From assembly GCA_025350695.1 (NCBI GenBank), contig JANXXI010000186.1, forward strand, positions 17,231 to 81,230: a stretch of 64,000 nucleotides of DNA, read 5' to 3'. This document shows positions 56,479 to 64,000 of this stretch, in pieces. Positions within the stretch are counted from its first letter, which is position 1; every line of letters begins with the position of its first letter. The notes below the pieces were generated by a model that saw only the letters and a program-made list of their open reading frames with translations, was not told the DNA's origin and searched no databases. Position numbers and translations under genes: made by a program. This DNA comes from Acidobacteriota bacterium. GTDB lineage: Bacteria > Acidobacteriota > Terriglobia > Bryobacterales > Bryobacteraceae.

Positions 56479-57258
56479 ATGAGACTGTCCCTATTCCAGG
56501 TGGATGCCTTCACATCCGTACTTTTCGCCGGCAATCCGGCGGCGGTTTGTCCTCTTGAAAACTGGTTGCCTGATTTGTTGCTGCAAAAAATCGCGGCGGA
56601 GAATAATTTGGCGGAGACCGCTTTCTTCGTTCGCGAAACTGACGGATATCAGTTGCGCTGGTTCACTCCAGGAGTGGAAGTTGATTTGTGCGGCCACGCT
56701 ACTTTGGCGTCTGCGTGGGTGATCATGAATGAGTTGGATAAGAGTGCTGCAACCGTTCGTTTTCGCAGCCGGGGGGGCGAGCTTTCGGTTAGCCGGGATG
56801 GTGATCGTTACACTTTGAACTTTCCGTCGAGCATGCCTGAGAGGTTGGCGCCGAATGCGGGGTTGGAAGAGGCGCTGGGGACGAAGATTGTGGAGTTGTG
56901 GGGCGGCCGGGATTATATGGCTGTTCTTGAATCGGAGGCGGCTGTGCGGGCGATGAAGCCGAGTATGGAGAAGTTGCGGGCTATTGATCGCTTTGCTGTG
57001 ATTGTAACGGCGGAGGGCGGCGATTACGATTTTGTGTCGCGGTTTTTTGCACCGGCCAAGGGTGTGGATGAGGATCCGGTCACAGGGTCGGCCCATTGTA
57101 CGCTTGCTCCGTTTTGGGCTGGCCGGTTGGGCAAGAATCCACTTTTGGGGTTTCAAGCTTCGGCGCGGGGCGGGGAAGTGCATTGTGAGGTTCGCGGGGA
57201 TCGCGTGCTGCTTTCGGGGGGCGCGGTGAAGTATCTGCAGGGGACGATTTTCGTCTGA
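56479..57258 (+). CDS. PhzF family isomerase-like protein
   Basis: 259 residues from ATG 56479, after GAGGAGAG; the open frame from 56386 covers the small gene in front. Two-lobed diaminopimelate-epimerase fold: VDAFTSVLFAGNPAAVC, Glu46 in LAETAFFV (catalytic in PhzF), the CGHATLASAW at 71-80 and DEDPVTGSAHCTLAPFW. No phenazine genes are near, so the substrate is something else. Confidence 0.92.
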   Translation: MRLSLFQVDAFTSVLFAGNPAAVCPLENWLPDLLLQKIAAENNLAETAFFVRETDGYQLRWFTPGVEVDLCGHATLASAWVIMNELDKSAATVRFRSRGGELSVSRDGDRYTLNFPSSMPERLAPNAGLEEALGTKIVELWGGRDYMAVLESEAAVRAMKPSMEKLRAIDRFAVIVTAEGGDYDFVSRFFAPAKGVDEDPVTGSAHCTLAPFWAGRLGKNPLLGFQASARGGEVHCEVRGDRVLLSGGAVKYLQGTIFV

Positions 57259-57295
57259 GGTTGGAGCGCCTCTAATATCTGGGCAGGGCGTCCTT

Positions 57296-57332
57296 GTGGG
57301 CCGCCCGCCGATCACGGGTCGGCCCCACTTTT
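57296..57332 (+). terminator. Terminator-like hairpin after phzF-like gene
   Basis: GTGGGCCG (57296-57303) pairs with CGGCCCCAC (57320-57328) with one bulged base, and TTTT (57329-57332) follows. The loop is GC-rich and may pair further. Confidence 0.5.
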
Positions 57333-57411
57333 GAATATTCGAATTGTCAAAGACCTACGAGGCGGGTTGCGGGGTGACTCCGAGGTGTGGCCGGAGCTTG
57401 GCCTTGCGGTC

Positions 57412-58425
57412 TCATGGGCCGGGGACGTCGGGCTGTGGGGCTTGCGTTGGTGATTGCGGTGCAATTGCTTGATGCTCTACTTGAATTGTTGGTTGGGGGG
57501 ATTTGTGCATGCCGGCGGCGGCCAGGTTCAGGAGGGCTCCTAGTATTCGCGAATGGTCTCCTTGATTGGCCTTGTTGATTTCGATGGTGATTTGCGTTGG
57601 GCTGATCTCCTGGGGCGCTTCGATTGAGATGATTATGGGGCGCGATATTTTGGTGAAGATTTTCCCGCGGCGCTTGTTGGTTTCTTTTAGCTGAACGATC
57701 ATGCCTTTGCGGAGGGCATTGAATGCGGCCTTTCTTTTTTCGGTGAGTGGGCCGTAGGCGGCGAACGGCAAGATGCGGTTTGTGAGGGCTAGTTGGCCTA
57801 ATTGGTTAATGGTAGTGGGGACGGGGAATAAGGGCTGGGGGACGGGGTCGAGTATCGTGCGGAGTTTGGCGGCGGCTTCGTCGCGGGCTTCTCCGGTGAT
57901 GACCAGGATTGGGGGTTGGCTATCGGGCATCAGCGCTTGTGCGAGCCAGAGGGCGAGTTGCTCTGCCGGCTCTTTTTCTATTTCGAATAGGTGGGTGAGG
58001 TAGGTGGTCAGGTCGTGTTTCGGCGGTTCTGGCGCGGGGAGTGGGATGTTGAGAAATGGGCGGAGGAATGGGGCGTCGAAGTTGTGAGTAAGGCTCCAGC
58101 CCTTGTGGGTGAGTTCGATGGCTTCGAAGTTTTCCTGGAGGTCGATCAGGAGCGTATCGTGGGCGGTGCGGCTGGTGCGGAGGGGGACGGGTTGGATGCG
58201 ATTGGAAGCGTGGGCTTGGGAGTCGAGATCGCGGAGGAGTTTGGCGAGTTGGAAATTATTGGGGAGCGGGGATTGTTGGTGGGCGGAGAGTTGGTGCAAG
58301 AACGTGAAGAAGTCTTCGGAGTAGAGGGGGGTGGCGGCTCCGGAGGGGAGTGTGGCGTGTGCTTGGCCGTCTGGGGAGAGATAGAGCTGGGTGCGGTCGG
58401 CGGCGAGATTGAGTAAGGCTTGCAT
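57412..58425 (-). CDS. Unknown protein with NTPase-like region lacking Walker A, 337 aa
   Basis: Not recognised with certainty. The middle (PPILVITGEARDEAAAKLRTILDPV, then LTNRILPFAAYGPLTEKRKAAF) is laid out like the ATPase part of phage/mobile-element primase-helicases, where the first stretch would be a GxxGxGKS loop; here it is GEARDEAAA, so ATP binding is unlikely. The frame is intact for 1 kb. The coding strand is strikingly poor in G and rich in C and A, more than neighbours. It may be a remnant of a mobile element or a lineage-specific protein. Two Pro/Gln-rich stretches close it. Confidence 0.55.
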   Translation of the reverse strand: MQALLNLAADRTQLYLSPDGQAHATLPSGAATPLYSEDFFTFLHQLSAHQQSPLPNNFQLAKLLRDLDSQAHASNRIQPVPLRTSRTAHDTLLIDLQENFEAIELTHKGWSLTHNFDAPFLRPFLNIPLPAPEPPKHDLTTYLTHLFEIEKEPAEQLALWLAQALMPDSQPPILVITGEARDEAAAKLRTILDPVPQPLFPVPTTINQLGQLALTNRILPFAAYGPLTEKRKAAFNALRKGMIVQLKETNKRRGKIFTKISRPIIISIEAPQEISPTQITIEINKANQGDHSRILGALLNLAAAGMHKSPQPTIQVEHQAIAPQSPTQAPQPDVPGP

Positions 58426-58611
58426 TTACTGGTTAAAGAGTAGCGCCGCGGGAAGTGTGGGTTGGTGGGGTGGCGGAAGGGTGAGGCTTGTAAGTTGTTG
58501 GTGGGGCTTGGGTTGTGGGGCCGGGGATTTTTGAAATAGGTTGTGATCGGGATTGTTAAAGTGGTGTTTTTGGGTATTGCCGTGTGTGAGAAGATGGACG
58601 AGAGGCTCGGC

Positions 58612-58838
58612 ATGAAAGCTCTAGAATTCAGTGGCTCGGTGACGGAAAATTGCCAGATTGGTCCCTCCTGGGATTGCACGGCAAATACCGCGGGGCGAGC
58701 AACTCCAGATTCTTTTGAGCTGGGGGACTTCGGAAGACGATGGAAGGAAAATTATGGGGCGACAGCGGTTTGAAGCTGATTACCATCCAAACGGACGCAA
58801 TTTATGAGCAACTGATTGATGAAACTCTAACCCGGTGA
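58612..58838 (+). pseudogene. Decayed antitoxin gene
   Basis: From ATG 58612: MKALEFSGSVTENCQI; after one extra base at 58660: VPPGIARQIPRGEQLQ and ILLSWGTSEDD..MGRQRFEADYHP; after another shift near 58798: DAIYEQLIDETLTR and TGA 58836-58838. The joined protein has the layout of small antitoxins that start with MKA.EFSG and end ..YEQLIDE.. and lie in front of MazF-type toxins, as here. At least two frameshifts. Confidence 0.6.
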
Positions 58839-58842
58839 ACTG

Positions 58843-59124
58843 GTGCTCCTTCGAATGTGGTTTCAGCAGTCCTCTGGTTCCAAGATACGACCAGCGGTCG
58901 TGGTTCGGGATGTTGGGGACGAGGATTTCATCGCGGCAGCGAGCGGCAATATCCCGGTTAATTTTCATATTCCGATCCGAGAGTGGCAGGCAACTGGCCT
59001 CAACCTAGCTTCGATACGTGTTCATAAACTGACAGTGCACTGCCGACGGCTATTCGGGCCGAATGCGCTTTCGATTCGACCGACGAGATTCGGGGCGTTG
59101 GTTGGGGCTGGATCCGTAGACTGA
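58843..59124 (+). pseudogene. Decayed MazF/PemK-type toxin
   Basis: Frame from GTG 58843 (no good start; TAA 58828 upstream). It begins with the family's PGELVLLRMW, then SKIRPAVVVRDVGDEDFIAA, then PIREWQATGLNLAS and IRVHKLTV, as in MazF-like ribonucleases of acidobacteria. After KLTV the sequence no longer fits and has likely shifted frame. It follows the decayed antitoxin with the normal few-base gap. Confidence 0.6.
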
Positions 59125-59178
59125 GCAGTCGGCCAGGGGGCCCTCCGCAGACCCGGGGGTCCGCCCCACCGCACACAC
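59121..59178 (-). repeat. Hairpin repeat, copy 2 (inverted)
   Basis: Reverse complement of 25880-25936 over ~57 bases, with stem GCAGACC and GGTCCGC around a different loop. It abuts the toxin remnant and the 42-base tandem repeats. Confidence 0.75.
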
Positions 59179-59297
59179 AAATCCCGGTTGATTGAGAGGA
59201 TTTCAAGAAGTTGCACACCAGAATTCCGGTTGACTGAGAGAATCTTCAGGAATTACACACAAAACTTCCGGCAGATTGAGATCCACAATCGGAAAGT
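59172..59297. repeat. Three degenerate 42-base tandem repeats
   Basis: Units begin at 59172, 59214 and 59256. Each starts with CACAC and holds a CCGG(T/C)(T/A)GA(C/T)TGAGA-like centre, with an A/T-rich end (AAGAAGTTG, AGGAATTA, ACAATCGG). Copies 1 and 2 are closest. The gap between 59125 and 59318 has no gene. Confidence 0.7.
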
Positions 59298-59318
59298 TTT
59301 TCTGAGTTGAATCAAAAT

Positions 59319-60860
59319 CTACATTACTGGGCCGATGCGCCACGGGACGAATTCGTGGTGGCCCAAACGTTCGGCGCAGGTTCGTTCGCCGCTGGCTACG
59401 CGCAGGAGCATGTCGAAGATTTCGCGGCCAACCGATTCCACCGTTGCTTCGCCGTCGGCGATGCGGCCGGCATTGACGTCCATGTTGTCGCTCATGCGCT
59501 TGGCCATGCTTGTGTTGGTGGCGATCTTGATTACTGGAATAGTGGGGAAGCCGATGGCGCTTCCGCGTCCGGTGGTAAATGCGATTAAGTTTGCTCCACC
59601 GGCGGCTAATCCTGTCAGAGACGGCGGGTCGTAGCCGGGGGTGTTCATGAAGCAGAAGCCGGGTTCGGTGATGCGTTCGGCGTATTCGAGCACTTGATTC
59701 AATTGCGACGTGCCGGCCTTGGTTGCGGCACCCAAAGACTTTTCCACGATGTTGGTTAGGCCGCCTTCCTTATTGCCGGGCGACGGATTGTCGTTAAAGC
59801 TGGAGCCTTTGAATTGGGCGAGGTAAGCTTTATAGCCTGCCACCATGCTGAGCAGTTTTTCGGCGACCTCGCGACTGCGGGCGCGCTTGACGAGGAGGTG
59901 CTCGGCTCCGAAGATTTCAGTGGTTTCGGCCAGAATGCTGGAGGCTCCGATTTCGGCTAGCATGTCGGAGCAGTAGCCCAGGGCTGGGTTGGCGGTGATT
60001 CCGGAGAATGAATCGGACCCGCCGCAGTTGAGGCCCAACTGAATTTTTGTCGCAGGGACTTCGACGCGTTTTTCGGCGGACATTTGGTCCATCATGCCTT
60101 CAATTGCTTTGATCGCGCTTTTTACCGCCGCGCGAGTGCCGCCTTCGCCTTGCAGAGTCATGCCCACCATGCGGTTGGTGCGGGGGGCGTTTTTGCCCAG
60201 GTAATGGTCGATCTGATTTACTTCGCAACCTAGCCCCATGATGAGCGCGGCGCCAACGTTCGGGTGGTTCATCACACCGCTCAAAGTTCGCTGCAACTGC
60301 TCGGTATCGGGACCGATTGTATGGGCGCAGCCTTCGCCGTGGGGGAACGCCGCGATGCCATCGATGCCGGGAGGGAGATTGAGGCCGGCGAAATGTTGGG
60401 CGATTAGCTCGGCGGTGTGGGCGGCGCAGTTGGAGGCGGCGACTACGGCGATGTAGTTACGAGTGCCGACGCGGCCGTCTTCGCGTTGGAAGCCCATGAA
60501 GGTTGGGATATTGGCGGGGAGGGAGGGCAGCGGCTTTAGTCCGGTGGGGAATTCGTAATCGAAAGTTTGTTCTTCGTAGGCGACATTGTGAGTGTGGAGG
60601 TGATCGCCGGGTTCAATGGTGTTTTTGGCGGCGCCGATTACTTGGCCGTAGCGGATGATGTTTTTGCCTGCCGGGATGGGGCGGATGCAAATCTTATGGC
60701 CTGCGGGGACGGGTTGCCGGGCGACGATTTCTTTGCCGTCGATTTTGAGGACGGCGCCGGGGGCGAGAGGGACTCGGGCCACCGCGACATTGTCTTTGGC
60801 GTTCATGTGGATCGCGGAATTTTCCGCGGTTGGGAGTTTGGCGATGTCGACGAGGCTCAT
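59319..60860 (-). CDS. uxaA: Altronate/galactarate dehydratase (UxaA family)
   Basis: 513 residues. N-terminal SAF domain (to ~95) fused with the galactarate/altronate dehydratase domain, marked by GFQREDGRVGTRNYIAVV, CAAHTAELIAQHF, GLGCEVNQ, LGLNCGGSDSFSGITANPALG and TGRGSAIGFPTIPVIKI. Fused UxaA dehydrates D-altronate to 2-keto-3-deoxygluconate, using iron. Galactarate dehydratase is the alternative. No other hexuronate genes are adjacent. Confidence 0.93.
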   Translation of the reverse strand: MSLVDIAKLPTAENSAIHMNAKDNVAVARVPLAPGAVLKIDGKEIVARQPVPAGHKICIRPIPAGKNIIRYGQVIGAAKNTIEPGDHLHTHNVAYEEQTFDYEFPTGLKPLPSLPANIPTFMGFQREDGRVGTRNYIAVVAASNCAAHTAELIAQHFAGLNLPPGIDGIAAFPHGEGCAHTIGPDTEQLQRTLSGVMNHPNVGAALIMGLGCEVNQIDHYLGKNAPRTNRMVGMTLQGEGGTRAAVKSAIKAIEGMMDQMSAEKRVEVPATKIQLGLNCGGSDSFSGITANPALGYCSDMLAEIGASSILAETTEIFGAEHLLVKRARSREVAEKLLSMVAGYKAYLAQFKGSSFNDNPSPGNKEGGLTNIVEKSLGAATKAGTSQLNQVLEYAERITEPGFCFMNTPGYDPPSLTGLAAGGANLIAFTTGRGSAIGFPTIPVIKIATNTSMAKRMSDNMDVNAGRIADGEATVESVGREIFDMLLRVASGERTCAERLGHHEFVPWRIGPVM

Positions 60861-60919
60861 TGTTTTGGAGTTACCTGGCTACTTATATAGGCTACTGAGT
60901 TGGGGATGGCAAAGCAAGT

Positions 60920-61471
60920 CTAGCGAAGGAGGACGGTTTCGCAGGCTTGTTCGCCGGTGTGCACCACTAGCTTGCTGCCTTGAGGATGGATCCAGAGGCC
61001 AGTGCCGTCCATTGGGACGGGGATTTGGGCTGGTCCATTGACGACGATGAATTTGCCGGTCTTTTCCAGGCCGGTGATCATTTTTCCGATGTGGATGTGC
61101 AAATGGCATTGGGTGCGGACTTTGGCTCCGTTGACCGCAACGCCCCAGTTGGAGCCCCAGAGTTCCTTTGCCTTGTTGATGGTGGCGGTCCAGAATTCGG
61201 TGCGCTCGGGGGCCGTCATATGTTTCAGTTCCATCATGCCGCCGGTGTATTTGCTGGGCAGGACCAGCAGGCGATTGGCTTTGCGAGGATTCACGTCTTT
61301 GAGGTAGAAATAGTGGACGCCGGTGGGCTGTTTCTCGGCTTCGCTCGTGAGCGCGCACTGCCTCGCCGTCATGGGCTGGCCGGGCGTTACTTCGCAGGGG
61401 CAAGTTCCGGCGGGTTGAGCTTGTACAATTTGAAACGAAAGAAACAGCAACAATAAGCACGGACGGGGCAT
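60920..61471 (-). CDS. Secreted protein with HIT-like histidine triad, 183 aa
   Basis: Signal peptide (CLLLLFLSFQIVQAQ) and a HxHxH motif HLHIHI (His123, His125 and His127) followed by hydrophobic residues, as in HIT hydrolases; the KANRLLVLPSKYTGG and QCHLHIHIGKM order resembles CDP-diacylglycerol diphosphatases (Cdh). The protein would act in the periplasm on a nucleotide-phosphate bond. Cysteines Cys24, Cys26 and Cys39 could form disulfides. Function is inferred from motif only. It is divergent from the next gene by 22 bases. Confidence 0.65.
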   Translation of the reverse strand: MPRPCLLLLFLSFQIVQAQPAGTCPCEVTPGQPMTARQCALTSEAEKQPTGVHYFYLKDVNPRKANRLLVLPSKYTGGMMELKHMTAPERTEFWTATINKAKELWGSNWGVAVNGAKVRTQCHLHIHIGKMITGLEKTGKFIVVNGPAQIPVPMDGTGLWIHPQGSKLVVHTGEQACETVLLR

Positions 61472-61493
61472 TCGCTCATTTTATACTTGGGAG

Positions 61494-62837
61494 GTGCTTT
61501 CACGCTCGCCGGTTTTGGCGATTGCCTTTCTGGCTGTCACGTTCCTCTATACATGGAGTTTGAATCGGGTGGGGATTATTACGCCTGATGAACCGCGTTA
61601 TGCCGCAATTGCGCAGAACATGGCGGAGACGGGGGACTATGTTTCTCCCGTGCTTTGGGGAGAGGCTTGGTTTGAAAAGCCTGCGTTGCTGTATTGGCTT
61701 TCGGCGGTGGGGTACAGGTTGGGGTTGCCGGGAGAATACGCTCCGCGGTTACCTGTGGCGCTGCTCAGTGTTCTGTTTCTCGCTTACTTTTATTTTGGGT
61801 TGAGCCGGCTGTTTGGGTCGGAGGAAACGGCAGGTGTGGCGACGGTGATGCTGGGGACTTCGGCGTTTTGGTTTGCCTTCAGTCAAGTGGGGGTCACGGA
61901 TTTGCCGCTGGCGGCTACTTTCAACGCGACCCTGCTTTCGATATTGTTGGGGTGGCGGTGGGCGGCGGCTGTTTTTCTTGGCTTGGCGTTGCTGGCTAAG
62001 GGATTCGTCGCGCCGGTTTTGTTGTTGCCGACGGTGTGGTTGATGAGGCGGGATTGGCGGCGTTGGATATTGCCGGGTGTTGTGAGCCTTGCGGTGGCGG
62101 CGTTGTGGTATGTTCCTGTTACGTTGAAGTTCGGCGCGGCGTTTTGGCAGGTGTTTTTTATTGAGCACCACTTGGGGCGGTTTGCCAAGCCGGAACTGCA
62201 GCACGTTCAGCCGCTTTGGTTTTACCTGCCGGTAATCCTTGGAGCGATGATGCCTTGGACGCCTTTGGCTCTGGGCCGAAAGGCTTTCCTTAATCCGCAA
62301 GTGAAGGCGTTCGCGTGGACTGTCCTTTGGGGTTTTTGTTTCTTCAGTGTTTCAAAGAACAAGTTGCCGGGATATCTGCTTCCGCTGATTCCCTCACTTT
62401 GCGTATTGGGCGCGGTGCGCTTTCAGGCGTCGAAGTATAAACGGTGGCTGCTTACTTTATGCGTGGCGTGTTTGACGGTAGTTGCCTTTGCCTCGGAACT
62501 GGCGCCGGCCGTGCTGAGTGCCGGAGTGAACCGGCAATTACTTTCTTCAGCGGGATTCCAATGGTGGTTCCTTCTATTCGGCCTGCTTTGTGTTCGTCCG
62601 AGTTTCCGATTTGTGGCCGCGGCTACTTTCCTGGTGTTGGTTTGGTTTCAGTGGTCCAAGCTAGAGCAAGTAGACGCGAGTGGTTCCGCGCGGCGTGTAT
62701 GGGCGGAGATGAAGACCAAGCCGGTGGCGGAGCAGTGCGTGGAGCCTTACGGTTCGCGCAGCATCCGGTATGGTCTGAACTATTATGCTGGCCGAAACTT
62801 GGCGTACTGCCCGGAGTCGGAGAAACCGAACGAGTAA
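61494..62837 (+). CDS. Membrane glycosyltransferase, GT39/ArnT-like
   Basis: 447 residues with about 10-11 membrane helices. Starts at GTG 61494. DE motif Asp32-Glu33 in IITPDEPRYAAIAQNM in the first periplasmic loop is the mark of ArnT/PMT-type enzymes that move a sugar from a lipid carrier to a lipid or protein. EKPALLYWL and APRLPVALLS follow as usual. The C-terminal soluble domain is shorter than ArnT's. Substrate unknown. VWFA gene 62860 follows after 22 bases. Confidence 0.88.
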   Translation: MLSRSPVLAIAFLAVTFLYTWSLNRVGIITPDEPRYAAIAQNMAETGDYVSPVLWGEAWFEKPALLYWLSAVGYRLGLPGEYAPRLPVALLSVLFLAYFYFGLSRLFGSEETAGVATVMLGTSAFWFAFSQVGVTDLPLAATFNATLLSILLGWRWAAAVFLGLALLAKGFVAPVLLLPTVWLMRRDWRRWILPGVVSLAVAALWYVPVTLKFGAAFWQVFFIEHHLGRFAKPELQHVQPLWFYLPVILGAMMPWTPLALGRKAFLNPQVKAFAWTVLWGFCFFSVSKNKLPGYLLPLIPSLCVLGAVRFQASKYKRWLLTLCVACLTVVAFASELAPAVLSAGVNRQLLSSAGFQWWFLLFGLLCVRPSFRFVAAATFLVLVWFQWSKLEQVDASGSARRVWAEMKTKPVAEQCVEPYGSRSIRYGLNYYAGRNLAYCPESEKPNE

Positions 62838-62859
62838 CGGGCGCGTCCTACTGGGTTAG

Positions 62860-63810
62860 ATGAAACTTCTAGCCCTATTCTGCGTTTTCGGGCTTGGCGC
62901 GCAGGAACTGATCATTCGCACGTCGGTTCCGTTGATTCTGGTTCCCACGACTGTGACGGATCGGCACGGTAAGATCATCGACGGTTTGAACGAGGGAGAC
63001 TTCGAGGTTTTCGACAACGGGAAGCTGGTGGCGCACAAGGTGGAAGTGTCGCAGCGGCCGATTGCGTTGATTGTTGCCGTGCAGAGTAACAAGATTGCTG
63101 GGGCGGCGCTTGCCAAGGTGCAGAAAATTGGATCGATGTTTGAGCCGCTGGTGACAGGAGAGCGCGGTGTGCTGGCGCTGCTTTCGTATTCGGGGACGGT
63201 GACAGTGCGGCAGGAGTTCACTTCCGACGGCAAGTTGTTTTCAGCGGCCATGCGCGGTATGGAGCCGGATGGGGGCGCAGCGAAGCTGAACGATGCCGTG
63301 GTTGAGGCGGTGAATTTGTTTGAGTCGCGCAATAGTCACCGGCGGGTGCTGATTTTGATTGGGGAATCGAAGGATAGGGGCAGTTCGGCGAAACTTGCGG
63401 ACGCGGTGAGCAAGGCTCAGGCTGCTAACGTGACGATTTATCCGGTGAATTTTTCGGGTTACACGACGCCGTTTACATCGAAGGGTGACGAACGATTCGC
63501 TTCAGGGCAGCGGGTTTACGATAGCGGTTCTGGTTTGAATCTGTTGGCCATTTTTAGCGAGATCGGGCGGTTGGGGACGAAGAATGACACCGAAGCTTTG
63601 GCGAAGTTCACGGGTGGGACGAAGCTTTCCTTCACGAAGCTGGCTGGGTTGGAGCAGGTGATCGCCAAGGTGGGCGAGGATCTTCATTCGCAATATTTGT
63701 TGAGCTTCACGACGGGTGATTCGACGGCGGGTGTTTACCATGAGATTACTGTCAAGGTGAAGGCGCGCGATGTGAACGTGAGGGCGCGGCCAGGGTATTG
63801 GGCGGAGTAG
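62860..63810 (+). CDS. Secreted VWFA-domain protein, paralogue of 33958
   Basis: 316 residues. Short signal peptide (MKLLALFCVFGLGAQ), then VPLILVPTTVTDRHGKIIDGL and DFEVFDNGK, the usual N-terminal part, then the A domain (PIALIVAVQSNKIAGA; the metal site DxSxS is replaced). It ends DLHSQYLLSFTTGD...VRARPGYW, typical of the acidobacterial VWFA family. About 30 % like the 33958 protein by eye in motifs. Probably translated after the glycosyltransferase. Confidence 0.87.
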   Translation: MKLLALFCVFGLGAQELIIRTSVPLILVPTTVTDRHGKIIDGLNEGDFEVFDNGKLVAHKVEVSQRPIALIVAVQSNKIAGAALAKVQKIGSMFEPLVTGERGVLALLSYSGTVTVRQEFTSDGKLFSAAMRGMEPDGGAAKLNDAVVEAVNLFESRNSHRRVLILIGESKDRGSSAKLADAVSKAQAANVTIYPVNFSGYTTPFTSKGDERFASGQRVYDSGSGLNLLAIFSEIGRLGTKNDTEALAKFTGGTKLSFTKLAGLEQVIAKVGEDLHSQYLLSFTTGDSTAGVYHEITVKVKARDVNVRARPGYWAE

Positions 63811-63837
63811 CTAGTCGTGAAATAGTTTGGGATAGAT

Positions 63838-63857
63838 CCCCCTATCGGCATAGGGGG
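63838..63857. other. Perfect palindrome near the window end
   Basis: CCCCCTAT (63838-63845) and ATAGGGGG (63850-63857) around CGGC. Lies 28 bases after the VWFA stop. No T-run on either strand, so only a possible end of transcript. Two more small hairpins follow (GGGAA...TTCCC near 63902-63918 and GAGACG...CGTCTC at 63955-63973). The stretch 63811-64000 has no gene. Confidence 0.5.
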
Positions 63858-64000
63858 CTTCCATGTAGTAATTTGTCAAGGTGAAAACGAATATTTTGTA
63901 AGGGAAGACGAAGTTTCCCCTACCTCCCGCCGTTTGCGAACGAAAAATGCATTGGAGACGATCCAGCGTCTCGTTTGCGGATGGTGATTGAAACAAACAA

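Noticed and set aside
59172..59297. Tandem repeats considered as a CRISPR array
   Set aside because: No unique spacers between repeats; the units drift along their whole length and no cas genes are near.
63838..63857. Palindrome considered as a terminator
   Set aside because: No T-run follows on either strand.

Overview
The window reads as chromosomal DNA of an acidobacterium, most likely of the Solibacter/Bryobacter group (Bryobacterales). This is an inference from protein families. There is a giant secreted SBBP-repeat protein ending in the C-terminal domain typical of Solibacter-like genomes (TIGR03437 type). There are also two 'VWFA-related acidobacterial' proteins (TIGR03436 type), two secreted CBM9-like proteins, and several lineage-type secreted proteins of unknown function. 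Coding density is high, with many ATGA/GTGA-type stop-start overlaps. No rRNA, tRNA, CRISPR array, prophage or complete insertion sequence was found.

Layout. 0-7 kb: end of an ABC exporter gene, a secreted unknown, then valS-nadC-birA-unknown, closed by a strong terminator. 7-8 kb: a small secreted protein and a decayed tandem copy of it. 8.1-11.2 kb: an operon (minus strand) of ECF sigma factor, sensor kinase and OmpR-type regulator. 11.3-11.6 kb: a cold-shock gene with its own terminator. 12.5-16.5 kb: quinone oxidoreductase, M24 aminopeptidase, then accB-accC; BirA from 5.5 kb should biotinylate this AccB. 16.5-25.8 kb: SBBP protein, CBM9-like protein, YjbQ; queA and tsaD diverging across 16 bases; a secreted alpha/beta hydrolase; a cysteine-free Mrp ATPase. 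25.8-26.9 kb: a hairpin repeat and a decayed two-gene module (antitoxin-like protein plus retropepsin-like protease). 26.9-30.2 kb: sdhCAB (minus strand).

30.5-35 kb: a 1134-residue secreted unknown followed by a VWFA protein. 35-40.7 kb (minus strand): GAF-like protein, lytic transglycosylase, aminotransferase, a 118-residue unknown and a half-length acyl-CoA-synthetase relative. 40.8-42.4 kb: secreted CBM9-like and repeat proteins. 42.5-44 kb: an AbrB-type/RelE-type toxin-antitoxin pair behind an aldo/keto reductase. 44.2-46.9 kb: OPT transporter and a DUF3592-like membrane protein. 46.9-49.7 kb: lutABC (lactate oxidation). 50.5-56.4 kb: envelope block bamA-skp-ruvX-mltG plus two small unknowns. 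56.5-59.3 kb: phzF-like gene, an odd G-poor gene, and a second decayed toxin-antitoxin pair beside repeats. 59.3-63.8 kb: altronate dehydratase, a HIT-motif secreted protein, a GT39-type membrane glycosyltransferase and a second VWFA protein.

The most interesting material is in the gaps. Reading all three frames together shows that several 'empty' stretches are frameshifted toxin-antitoxin-like modules, including one that couples an antitoxin-like protein with a retropepsin-fold protease. A small hairpin repeat with conserved stem and variable loop lies beside two of these loci.
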